32,401 nucleotides of DNA from Rubrivivax sp. Its GTDB lineage: Bacteria > Pseudomonadota > Gammaproteobacteria > Burkholderiales > Burkholderiaceae_C. A program made the position numbers and the translations under genes. The notes beneath the pieces are model-generated. The model was given only the letters and a program-made list of their open reading frames with translations, had not been told where the DNA came from and did no database searches. The DNA lies in the NCBI GenBank assembly GCA_004210455.1, contig SEFA01000066.1, forward strand, positions 1 through 32,401. The letters are read 5' to 3'. Below, in pieces: positions 8,125-15,807 of this stretch (position 1 is the stretch's first letter; each line of letters opens with the position of its first letter).

Positions 8125-9090
8125 TCAGGCCTCGTAAGGCCCTTTGCCGGGCAGCGCCCGCAGCAGGCCGAGCGTCGCCCCGGCCGGCGCCACCGTGAGG
8201 TGGTCCTCGCCGGCGAGGACGCGGGTCTCGATGCGCAGCGACGGATAGCGGCGACTGCGCAGCAGCGCCTCGAACCGGCGGGCGTCGGCGACGAGGTCGG
8301 CGTCCTTGTTGAAGCGCGGTCCCGGCGCGACGGCCTCGTAGGCGCCGACGTACTGGAAGATCCGGGCGGCCAGGTCGGTGTGACGATTCGCGTACGCGGC
8401 TTCGCGCTCGAACATCAGTCGCCGGTCGAACCAGAACGACGGGCTGCCGAGGATGTAATGGCTGAACAGCGCGGGCTGGGCGAACAGGACCTGCGCGGCG
8501 AAGAGCGCCCCATAGGAATGACCGAGCAGGACCCGGCGGTCCGGATCGATGCGGTACCGCTCGGAGATGGCCGGTACCGCGACGTCGGCGAGGTACTTCA
8601 GATAGGCGGGGCCTTCCCCGTAGCGTGGCGCGCCGTAGCGATCGGCGGGCCGGCCCGGCCGGGTGCGGGGATCGCTCGGGGTGTAGTCGCGCGAGCGCAT
8701 GTCGACGGCGGATTCATCCGGCGGTCCCGCCAGCCCGATGACGGCGAAGTCGGCGAGGTTGCGTCCCTGCTGACCGACGCGGTTGCGCAGCGCCCGCACG
8801 AGCGGGAAGGCGTAGGGCGCGTCGGTCACGAACACGGCCGGGCGAGGCCCGACGGTCGCTGTTGTCGTCGCTGTTGCTGATGCGGATGCGGATGGCGGTG
8901 GATTCGGCGGCAGGTCGACCCAGACCTCATACCGGCGGCCGGTGACCGGATCGGGGAGCGGATGGACGAAGGTGCCGGGGAGGGCGTAGGGCCCGGTGGC
9001 GTCCGGCAGCGCGGGCGCCGCGATGGACCGGGCGGTCGGCATCAGCAGCGAGCCCAACGCCGCGGCGAGAAGATGCCGGCGGTCGGTCAT
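8125..9090 (-). CDS. Exported alpha/beta-hydrolase, putative esterase
   Basis: A 321-residue protein of the esterase D/IroE-like alpha/beta-hydrolase group. GHSYG at 190-194 is the nucleophile elbow (S192), and H297 in AGEDHLTV fits the catalytic His; the acid is probably one of the aspartates before it. The N-terminus MTDRRHLLAAALGSLLMP has a twin Arg followed by a hydrophobic stretch and Ala-rich cleavage region (near 24-27), so Tat export to the periplasm is likely. A low-complexity Ser/Ala/Thr insert near 67-80 interrupts the first strands and is encoded by a simple repeat. The family hydrolyses carboxyl esters, including some siderophore and thioesters; the substrate here is unknown and no siderophore gene is nearby. 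The start has no strong ribosome binding site. Confidence 0.8.
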   Translation of the reverse strand: MTDRRHLLAAALGSLLMPTARSIAAPALPDATGPYALPGTFVHPLPDPVTGRRYEVWVDLPPNPPPSASASATATTTATVGPRPAVFVTDAPYAFPLVRALRNRVGQQGRNLADFAVIGLAGPPDESAVDMRSRDYTPSDPRTRPGRPADRYGAPRYGEGPAYLKYLADVAVPAISERYRIDPDRRVLLGHSYGALFAAQVLFAQPALFSHYILGSPSFWFDRRLMFEREAAYANRHTDLAARIFQYVGAYEAVAPGPRFNKDADLVADARRFEALLRSRRYPSLRIETRVLAGEDHLTVAPAGATLGLLRALPGKGPYEA

Positions 9091-9193
9091 GCGGGGGAGC
9101 GGGAGTGGCGTTGGGGCGCGAGTGTCCCGCGCCGAGGCGGGGTCACGCGGTCCGCTTGGCGTTACGGGAGTTACGGGCGCGGACCTGCCGCCT

Positions 9194-9628
9194 TCAATCG
9201 ACCAGGATGTTCCGGTTCTTCAGCGTCAGATGGATCTTGTCGCCGACCGTGTCCTTGTTGAACGGCTTGACGATGTACCCGGTGGCGCCGAGCTGGGCGG
9301 CGCGGATGATGTCCTCCTTGCGGCCCTCGGCGGTGACGAGCAGCACCGGCACCTTGCGCAAGGGATCGGATTCCGGCCTGGCGCGCAGGGCTTCCAGGAA
9401 CTGGAAGCCGTTCATCACCGGCATGTTCACGTCGCTGAGGACGAAGTGGACCGGCTCACCCGACTCGGCCGAGATCTCGAGCTGGCGCAGCGCAGCCTTG
9501 CCGTCCTCGGCCTCGAGGATCTTCTTGAAGCCGAGTTCCCGGAGCAGCCCGGAGATGATGCGGCGCATGGTCGAGAAGTCGTCGACCACCAGGAAACAGA
9601 ATTCTTCGCGTTTGATCGTCGTGACCAT
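9194..9628 (-). CDS. cheY: CheY-like single-domain response regulator
   Basis: A 144-residue receiver domain with no output domain. FLVVDDFSTMRRI (12-24) is identical to the same stretch of enteric CheY as I recall it. Key residues are D16/D17 (Mg2+), D66 (phosphoacceptor, LSDVNMP), T99 and K121 (IVKPF). In chemotaxis CheY-P binds the flagellar switch protein FliM. No other che or fli gene is near, so this may be an accessory copy. The ATG at 9626-9628 is preferred over an in-frame TTG six bases upstream because AAGGGG lies about 8 nt before the ATG. It is somewhat longer than the usual 125-130 residues because of a short N-terminal extension and a longer alpha2-beta3 segment. Confidence 0.88.
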   Translation of the reverse strand: MVTTIKREEFCFLVVDDFSTMRRIISGLLRELGFKKILEAEDGKAALRQLEISAESGEPVHFVLSDVNMPVMNGFQFLEALRARPESDPLRKVPVLLVTAEGRKEDIIRAAQLGATGYIVKPFNKDTVGDKIHLTLKNRNILVD

Positions 9629-9730
9629 GTGCAACCCCTTCAGGCCAGGATCCTAGCGCGAGCGGGCACCGGCGTATCCGTTGAAAAGGGGCTCGCTTCG
9701 CGGTCATGGCGCTGCGGGTAGCATGCCCGG

Positions 9731-10525
9731 ATGAGCTCCACAACGCCTGACCCCGTCGCCGCGCTGCTGCGCCACGCCGCCGCCACCTGGATCGCGCCGC
9801 GTTTCCGCCATCTGGCGGACGACGAGGTGATGGAAAAGGCCCCCGGCGAGTGGGTCACGACGGTGGATCGCGACGTCGAGGCCTTCCTCACCCCCGAACT
9901 TCGCGCGCTGGTGCCCGGTTCACGCGTCGTGGGCGAAGAACAGTGCGCGGAGACGCCGGAACTGCTCGACCAGCTCGACGACGGCGCCGTGTGGCTGGTG
10001 GATCCGCTGGACGGCACCTTCAACTTCATCTCGGGGCGCGAGCCGCTGTCGTCGATGGTCGCGCTGCTGGAAGACGGCGTGACGGTGGGGGCGTGGATGC
10101 TCAACCCGATCTCGGGCGTGCTCCATCACGCCCGGCGCGGGCAGGGCGCCTGGCGGGAGTCCGAGCGGCTGCGCGCGGCCGCTGGACCGGGACTGAAACG
10201 CGCGGTCGTCAAGACGCGCTTCCTGCCGCAAGAACATCAGGAACGGGTCGCGACCTGGCCGGGCGCGGAGATCCTGCCCGGACTGAACTGCGCCGGCGCG
10301 GAGTACCCCGCACTCGCCGAAGGCGCGTTCGACGCGACGCTCTACTGGCGCAAACTCGCCTGGGACCACGCGCCAGGCTCGCTGTTCATCGCCGAAGCCG
10401 GCGGCGTCGCGGCGCGGCTCGACGGCACGCCCTACCGCGCGGGCGATCGACAACCCGGGCTGCTCGTGGCGCGCAGCCGGGAAGTGTGGGAGGAGGCCGC
10501 CGCCGCCTGGGCGAAGAGGGCGTGA
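9731..10525 (+). CDS. Inositol monophosphatase-family phosphatase
   Basis: A 264-residue protein with the Mg2+-dependent IMPase signature: GEE at 68-70, VDPLDGTFNF at 90-99 (metal ligands D91 and D94) and the C-terminal WDHAPGSLFIAEAGG near 215-229. The family dephosphorylates inositol monophosphates, and in bacteria also histidinol phosphate, fructose-1,6-bisphosphate or PAP; the exact substrate cannot be read from sequence. No signal peptide, so cytosolic. It is transcribed divergently from cheY with a gap of about 100 bp that must hold both promoters. Length is normal for the family. Confidence 0.88.
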   Translation: MSSTTPDPVAALLRHAAATWIAPRFRHLADDEVMEKAPGEWVTTVDRDVEAFLTPELRALVPGSRVVGEEQCAETPELLDQLDDGAVWLVDPLDGTFNFISGREPLSSMVALLEDGVTVGAWMLNPISGVLHHARRGQGAWRESERLRAAAGPGLKRAVVKTRFLPQEHQERVATWPGAEILPGLNCAGAEYPALAEGAFDATLYWRKLAWDHAPGSLFIAEAGGVAARLDGTPYRAGDRQPGLLVARSREVWEEAAAAWAKRA

Positions 10526-10526
10526 G

Positions 10527-10554
10527 AACGACTGCGTGAAAACGACTGCGTGAA
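10527..10554 (+). repeat. 14-bp perfect tandem repeat after the IMPase gene
   Basis: AACGACTGCGTGAA occurs at 10527-10540 and again at 10541-10554 without a mismatch, directly after the stop codon. A G/C-rich stretch with GGGGC/GCCCC blocks follows to about 10620. No T-run follows, so it is not a classical terminator. Confidence 0.8.
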
Positions 10555-10701
10555 GCCAAGCGCGGGCTCTCCACGGGGCATGGGGCGCCCCTCCAGGGAC
10601 CCCAAGCCCCATTCCGGCCCCACTCGCACTCGCTGACTTCGGGTATGGAAGCCGTGCGGTCGGCAGATCGGTCCGGAACGCCGATTGCCGCCTCCGCCGC
10701 G

Positions 10702-12117
10702 ATGACGGATTCCCTCGATATCGCACGCCGACTGGATCGGCTGCCCTGGTCGCGCTGGCACTGGCGCGTGGTGCTCGCCCTCGGCGTGGCCTGGGTGCTC
10801 GACGGCCTGGAGGTCACCCTCGTGGGCTCCGTCGGCGCCGTGCTGGAAAGACCTGACACCCTCGGTCTCTCGGCCGTCCAGGTCGGTTGGTCCGGCTCGC
10901 TGTATCTCGCCGGCGCGATCGTCGGCGCCCTGGTCTTCGGACGGATGTCGGACCGGCTCGGACGCAAACGGCTGTTCCTGGCCACGCTCGCAATCTACGC
11001 CGTGGCCACGCTCGCGACCGCGTTCTCCACCGACTTCACCTTCTTTGCGCTGTGCCGCTTCATCACCGGCCTGGGCATCGGCGGGGAGTACGCCGCCATC
11101 AACTCCGCCATCGACGAACTGGTCCCCGCCCGCGTGCGCGGTCGCGTGAACCTCGCCATCAACGGCAGCTTCTGGATCGGCGCCGCGCTGGGCGCCGCCT
11201 CCAGCCTGCTGCTGCTGCATCCGGATGTGCTGGGACCGGTGGAGGGCTGGCGCGTGGGCTTCGCGATGGGCGCGCTGCTGGCGGTCGGCATGGTGCTGGT
11301 GCGCCGCCACGTGCCGGAAAGCCCGCGCTGGCTGCTGCGCCACGGACGCGTGGAGGAAGCCAGCCGGATCCTCGACGCCATCGAGGCCGAAGTCGTCGCC
11401 CAGCACGGCGCGCTGCCACCGCTCCCCGCGGTGGCGCCGAAGGACCGGCGGGAGCAGCGGCCGGTGCCGACGATGCGTGAGGTTCTGCATGTGCTGCTGC
11501 GCCGCTATCGCGTGCGCAGCGGCGTGGCGCTGTCGTTGATGCTGGCGCAGGCCTTCTTCTACAACGCGATCTTCTTCAGCTACGCGCTGGTGCTGACGCG
11601 CTTCTACGGCGTCGCCGACCATCGGGTGGCGCTCTACATCTTCCCGTTCGCGCTGGGCAACGTGCTGGGACCGTTGCTGCTGGGACCGCTGTTCGACCGG
11701 GTCGGGCGCCGCCGCATGATCGCGCTGACCTACGGCCTGGCCGGGGTGGGCCTGGCGGCCACCGGCGTGGCCTTCGTCGCGGACGTGCTCGACGCGCGCT
11801 CGCAGGCGCTGTGCTGGTCGGCGGTGTTCTTCTTCGCCTCCGCGGCGGCGAGCTCCGCGTACCTCACGGTGAGCGAGGTGTTCCCGCTGGAGATGCGCGC
11901 GATGGCCATCGCGATCTTCTATGCGGTCGGGACAGGCGCGGGCGGTTTCGCGGCGCCGCTGCTGTTCGGATGGCTGGTGGAGAGCGCCGACCGCGGCAAC
12001 GTGGCGATCGGCTATGGCGTCGGCGCGGTGCTGGTGATCGTGGCGGGGCTGCTCGCGCTGCGCTTCGGCGTCGATGCGGAACGCAAACCGCTGGAGGACA
12101 TCGCGCCGTCGAGTTGA
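10702..12117 (+). CDS. MFS transporter (sugar/metabolite:H+ symporter type)
   Basis: About 471 residues with twelve predicted membrane spans in two halves. The MFS signature between spans 2 and 3 is visible as GRMSDRLGRKRLF, and the equivalent loop in the second half reads DRVGRRRM. GLGIGGEYAAINSAIDELVP and the following RVRGR match the second conserved motif of the sugar-porter/AAHS-type families. The substrate is not clear. I prefer the ATG at 10702 (MTDSLDIARRLDRLPW) because the 19 residues encoded from an upstream ATG at 10645 look non-conserved; neither start has a clear ribosome binding site. It converges on the glycan genes with a 7-bp gap. Confidence 0.85.
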   Translation: MTDSLDIARRLDRLPWSRWHWRVVLALGVAWVLDGLEVTLVGSVGAVLERPDTLGLSAVQVGWSGSLYLAGAIVGALVFGRMSDRLGRKRLFLATLAIYAVATLATAFSTDFTFFALCRFITGLGIGGEYAAINSAIDELVPARVRGRVNLAINGSFWIGAALGAASSLLLLHPDVLGPVEGWRVGFAMGALLAVGMVLVRRHVPESPRWLLRHGRVEEASRILDAIEAEVVAQHGALPPLPAVAPKDRREQRPVPTMREVLHVLLRRYRVRSGVALSLMLAQAFFYNAIFFSYALVLTRFYGVADHRVALYIFPFALGNVLGPLLLGPLFDRVGRRRMIALTYGLAGVGLAATGVAFVADVLDARSQALCWSAVFFFASAAASSAYLTVSEVFPLEMRAMAIAIFYAVGTGAGGFAAPLLFGWLVESADRGNVAIGYGVGAVLVIVAGLLALRFGVDAERKPLEDIAPSS

Positions 12118-12124
12118 CCGGTCC

Positions 12125-13054
12125 TCAGCGCTTCCCGGCCCATCGCCTGACGCGCCGCTGCCAGTCCAGCCATTGCCGATGGCGCGAGCGGTCGATACGC
12201 TTCACGTCGATGAGCGTGATGTCGCCGCAGGCGGACATGGTGTGCAGGCCGCACGCGAAGTCACGATGGGCGAGGTCGCCGGTGAAAGTCTCGGGCAAGG
12301 CCTGGACCTCGACGGCCTCCGTCGACAGGCGCGTGAAGCGCAGCCAGCGCGTCGCCGCTCCGTAGCCGTTGCGGCTGTCCTGCACGGGCAGCGTGACGAG
12401 GCCGTCCGCGCCGACGAAGGGGGTGCCGCCCGGGCGGGCGCCGTCGTGCGCCGACCTCACCGGATTGGCGCGGTGCGGCGTCCATGGCCCCTGCAACGAC
12501 GGTGCATGGGCGACATGCAGTTCCCGCTGATCGCGCTTGTCCGGCCCGATGACGGCGTAGAACATCCACCAGATCCCGTCGTGCCGCAGCAGCGAGGCGT
12601 CGACCGCTCGCACGCCGGGCAGCAGCGCGCAGACCCGCTCCCAGCGTTCCCAGCGCTCGGCGCCGTCCACCGCGCGATAGAGCGCGACTTCCTCGGCCTG
12701 GCTGGACTCGGGGACCATCCAGACCTGACCCTCGTGCTCGAAGACGAAGGGATAGGACAGATGGAAGGGCGTTCGCAGCACCGGTCTGGGCGCGCTCCAC
12801 GCGCCGCTGCCCAGATCGAGCGTGAGCCGCTGCAGGTCGGCGCGCTTGGTGCGGTAGTCGAAGTGTTCGACGAACACATGCAGGGCGTCGCCCTCGCGCA
12901 GGGCGAAGGGATCGGCGTAATAGCGCCAGTCGCCCGCCTCGGGCATCCAGACGATGCGGTCCCGCAGTTCGTGCAGACGCTCGGGTGTGAGCCGATCGAT
13001 GCGTTCGGGAACGACGCCGACAGTCCAGAAGTCGGACTTCGGCCGTTTAACCAT
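12125..13054 (-). CDS. Five-bladed propeller protein, GINT1 N-domain / GH43-like
   Basis: A 309-residue protein with no signal peptide. WRYYADPFALREGDALHVFVEHFDYRTKRADL and the later PFHLSYPFVFEHEGQVWMVPES are hallmarks of the propeller domain found at the N-terminus of glucosamine inositolphosphorylceramide transferase-like proteins, related to GH43/GH32 propellers. In bacteria such domains sit with glycosyltransferase or formyltransferase genes in surface-polysaccharide clusters. It overlaps the 3' end of the upstream GT4 gene by 8 bp, so the two are translationally coupled and probably work on the same glycan. The reaction is unknown. Confidence 0.72.
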   Translation of the reverse strand: MVKRPKSDFWTVGVVPERIDRLTPERLHELRDRIVWMPEAGDWRYYADPFALREGDALHVFVEHFDYRTKRADLQRLTLDLGSGAWSAPRPVLRTPFHLSYPFVFEHEGQVWMVPESSQAEEVALYRAVDGAERWERWERVCALLPGVRAVDASLLRHDGIWWMFYAVIGPDKRDQRELHVAHAPSLQGPWTPHRANPVRSAHDGARPGGTPFVGADGLVTLPVQDSRNGYGAATRWLRFTRLSTEAVEVQALPETFTGDLAHRDFACGLHTMSACGDITLIDVKRIDRSRHRQWLDWQRRVRRWAGKR

Positions 13055-14123
13055 GAACGTCTTCGACGCTCAGCCCGGTCAGGTCGTGCACCCGGGCGCC
13101 CTGACGCGCCAGCACGTCCTGGTAAAGACCCAGCGTGGCGCGCACGGCGGTGGAGCGGTCGTAGCGCTGCATGTCGTAGTCGACCGGGCGGCGCTGGTCG
13201 CGCTGGCGCTGCTCGATCGCCGCCGCGATCGCCCGGCCCATCGCCGACGCGTCGTCGATGGGCACGATGGCCGATTGCGCCGGATCCAGCATCTCGCTCG
13301 CGCCCAGGGTCGCGGTCGCCACGATCGGCAGTCGCGCGCGCATCGCTTCGAGGATCGCCAGCGGGAACTGCTCCTCGCGCGACGAGGACACGTAGAGGTC
13401 CATCTCGCCGAGCAGTTCGTCCACGTTCCAGCGGAAGCCGAGCAGATGGATGCGCCTGTCGTCGCCGCGCAGCGCTTCAAGCTCGGCGCGCTGCGGGCCT
13501 TCGCCGATCAGCACGAGGTGGGCGTTCGCCGGCGCGTGCTGCCGGAAGGCCTGGATCAGGGTGTGCATGCCCTTGGCCGCGTGCAGCCGGCCGACGCAGC
13601 CGATCACCGGCGCGGCGTGCGGGATGCCGAGCTCCATGCGCAGCGATCCCGACGGCGCCTTCGCGGCGCAGGATCCGGCGCTGCGTACCGGGGCCCAGTT
13701 GTAGATGACGCGATGCAGGCCGCCGAATTCCTTCAGATGACCGACCTGCGCGGAATTGACGCACACCAGCGCGTCCATCCGCGCATGGTGATGCGTCTTG
13801 TATCCCACATGCAGCGTGCCGACGCGCGCGCTGTGCCTGGCCGCTGTCACGGCCTTGCAGGCGGGACCGAGGTGACCGTGGACGACGTCCGCGCCCAGCT
13901 TGTCGGCCAGCCGCCGCACGCGCGCGGCACGCAGCACGGGCAGGCGAAGGCCGTGGAAGCTGACGCGCTGGTCCAGCGCATGGCGGACAGCCGATCCCGC
14001 CTGCCCGATCACATGAACGGTGTGGCCCAGCGCGGCCTGGGCGTTGGCCAGGTCGACACAGTGATGCTCGCCCCCGGCGAGGCGAGATGAGAAAACCACG
14101 TGGACGATTGAAAGTGCGCGCAT
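13047..14123 (-). CDS. Glycosyltransferase family 4 (GT-B fold)
   Basis: A 358-residue retaining GT-B glycosyltransferase. The N-terminal half has the acceptor-side SSRLAGGEHHCVDLANAQAALGH, and the C-terminal half starts at PVIGCVGRLHAAKGMHTLIQAF and carries the nucleotide-sugar EX7E motif in SREEQFPLAILEAM. Such enzymes add a sugar to lipopolysaccharide, capsule or other surface glycans on the cytoplasmic side of the membrane. I take the ATG at 14121-14123; an in-frame GTG lies one codon upstream. It is the first gene of a two-gene unit with the propeller protein. Confidence 0.88.
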   Translation of the reverse strand: MRALSIVHVVFSSRLAGGEHHCVDLANAQAALGHTVHVIGQAGSAVRHALDQRVSFHGLRLPVLRAARVRRLADKLGADVVHGHLGPACKAVTAARHSARVGTLHVGYKTHHHARMDALVCVNSAQVGHLKEFGGLHRVIYNWAPVRSAGSCAAKAPSGSLRMELGIPHAAPVIGCVGRLHAAKGMHTLIQAFRQHAPANAHLVLIGEGPQRAELEALRGDDRRIHLLGFRWNVDELLGEMDLYVSSSREEQFPLAILEAMRARLPIVATATLGASEMLDPAQSAIVPIDDASAMGRAIAAAIEQRQRDQRRPVDYDMQRYDRSTAVRATLGLYQDVLARQGARVHDLTGLSVEDVHG

Positions 14124-14536
14124 CACGTCGAATCGGCAAAAAGGATAAATAACGTCTGGAGTCTATTTCTTAACATTCAGCAATAAAGCGGGATTTCCCC
14201 CGAGATCGTGGGGTGTACGGTGCGTCAATACCAAAGCTGTGCGCAATTTCATGGCGGACGTTGACGCCACTTGAACAATCGGGACGAAGTCGGGGCGCGC
14301 AACGGTCGCCGGCGGGGCGTAGTGACTGAAGCGGGGACGAAACGCCACGTAACCAAACCGGCAGTGACGGCCAGGCACGCTTCAGGGCGACGAAGCGCTG
14401 TTTCCCTGGGATGAACTGCAGGACGTGACCACCTGCATGCAGGGTCATTGAAGTTAAGCTAGCGCGCCTTTTTGCGGCTTTCGCACGAAGGACACCTCTT
14501 GACCACCCCCTGCCTCGTTCCCTCGGAGCCCGCTTC
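14124..14536. other. Divergent intergenic region between GT4 and RND genes
   Basis: No gene is supported in these 413 bp. The part nearest the GT4 gene (14140-14190) is AT-rich compared with its surroundings and probably holds that promoter. The half nearest the RND operon holds a 12-bp palindrome described separately. I could not assign clear -35/-10 pairs for either side. Confidence 0.5.
14426..14447. promoter_or_regulatory. Palindrome upstream of RND efflux operon, possible operator
   Basis: CCTGCATGCAGG at 14432-14443 is a perfect 12-bp palindrome, flanked by TGACC on the left and GTCA on the right, so the symmetry nearly extends to 22 bp with a small offset. It lies about 90 bp before the adaptor start, where an efflux-pump regulator such as a TetR or MarR protein would bind. 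No such regulator gene is next to it. Confidence 0.45.
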
Positions 14537-15787
14537 ATGCTGCGTCTGTCGCTGATCGCCCTTGTCGTTGCATCCCTGCTTGCCGGTTGCGGCAAGTCCT
14601 CCCCCGACAAGAAGGCATCGCCCGCGGCCGAGGCGGCCAGCGCGCCCAGCCTGCTGGTGGCCGCCGAGGACGTGCAGACGCTGGGTGTCAGCGCCTACGC
14701 GAGCGGCCCGGTGATCACCGGCTCGATCCAGCCGGAACGTCGCGCCGACCTGCGCGCCGAACTGCAGGCCATCGTGCTGCAGGTCTACAAGGAAAACGGC
14801 GAGCGCGTGAAGCGCGGCGACCTGCTGGTGCGCCTGGACGACACCGCCATCCGCGACACGGTCCAGTCCGCCGACGAATCCGCCCGGGCGGCCTCGCAGA
14901 GTTTCGAACAGGCCGAGCGCCAGTACCAGCGCCTGAAGACGCTGCAGGCGCAGGGCATGAGCTCCATCCAGGCGATGGAAGACGCCGAGATCCGCCGCAA
15001 CAACGCGCAGAGCGACCTGGTCGCCGCGCGCGCCCGTGTGGCCACCGCGCGCCAGCAGCAGCAGCGCACCGAGGTGCGCGCGCCGTTCGACGGTGTCGTC
15101 AGCGATCGCAAGGTCTCGCCGGGCGATTCGGCCCAGATCGGCAAGGAACTGATCAAGGTGATGGACCCGGCGTCGATGCGCTTCGAGGGCCTGGTGTCCG
15201 CCGACCGCATGTCCGAGCTCAAGCTTGCGCAGGTCGTGTACTTCCGGGTCAACGGCTATCCGCAGGTGGACTTCCAGGGCAAGGTGCGCCGCATCGCGCA
15301 GGCCGCCAACGCCAACACCCGCCAGGTCGAGGTGCTGGTCGACTTCGCCGGCGCGCAGCAGCCCGGCGTGGCCGGCCTCTATGCGGAAGGGCGCGTGCAG
15401 ACCAACAGCGTCTCGGCGCTGATGGTGGCGGACGGCGCGCTGGTGCGCGAGGGCGACAAGTCCTTCGTCTGGCGCGTGGACGCCGGCAAGGTCTCGAAGA
15501 CCCCGGTGAACCTGGGTGCGCGGGACGACCGCCAGGGCCTCTACGTGGTGACCGGCGGCCTGAAGCAGGGCGATCGCATCCTGCGCAGCCCGACCAGCAC
15601 GCTGCTCGACGGTCAGCGCGTCGAGCTCAGCAAGGCCGCCGCGGCCACTGCGGCCCCCGCCATGACAAGCGCCAGCGGCACGCCGCCGACCGGGTTGACG
15701 AACTCGGGCTCGACCTCGACCTCCGCGGGCTCGACCGTGGTGCCGCTGCCCGTGCTGCCGGTGGCCTCCGCCGCCTCGGCCCCCTGA
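14537..15787 (+). CDS. RND efflux periplasmic adaptor lipoprotein (MFP)
   Basis: A 416-residue membrane-fusion protein. The N-terminus MLRLSLIALVVASLLAGCGK is a lipoprotein signal with lipobox LAGC (C18). Then follow the beta-barrel/lipoyl parts (ITGSIQPERRADLRAE, VKRGDLLVRLDD), a coiled-coil hairpin near 105-180 (ARAASQSFEQAERQYQR to VATARQQQ), the second lipoyl half (VRAPFDGVVSDRKVSPGDS) and membrane-proximal domains. A Ser/Thr/Ala/Pro-rich tail of about 45 residues ends it. It links the inner-membrane pump to an outer-membrane channel; no TolC-like gene is in the window. GGAG lies 9 nt before the start. It is co-transcribed with the pump gene (20-bp gap). Confidence 0.92.
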   Translation: MLRLSLIALVVASLLAGCGKSSPDKKASPAAEAASAPSLLVAAEDVQTLGVSAYASGPVITGSIQPERRADLRAELQAIVLQVYKENGERVKRGDLLVRLDDTAIRDTVQSADESARAASQSFEQAERQYQRLKTLQAQGMSSIQAMEDAEIRRNNAQSDLVAARARVATARQQQQRTEVRAPFDGVVSDRKVSPGDSAQIGKELIKVMDPASMRFEGLVSADRMSELKLAQVVYFRVNGYPQVDFQGKVRRIAQAANANTRQVEVLVDFAGAQQPGVAGLYAEGRVQTNSVSALMVADGALVREGDKSFVWRVDAGKVSKTPVNLGARDDRQGLYVVTGGLKQGDRILRSPTSTLLDGQRVELSKAAAATAAPAMTSASGTPPTGLTNSGSTSTSAGSTVVPLPVLPVASAASAP

Positions 15788-15807
15788 CGCGCACAGGAGC
15801 CTGAACC

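Noticed and set aside
10555-10625. G/C-rich stretch after the IMPase gene as an intrinsic terminator
   Set aside because: GGGGC/GCCCC blocks could pair but no T-run follows and no single clear stem stands out.
12074-13708. Plus-strand frame of 544 codons
   Set aside because: Antisense to the propeller protein and the GT4 gene, both of which have clear family motifs.
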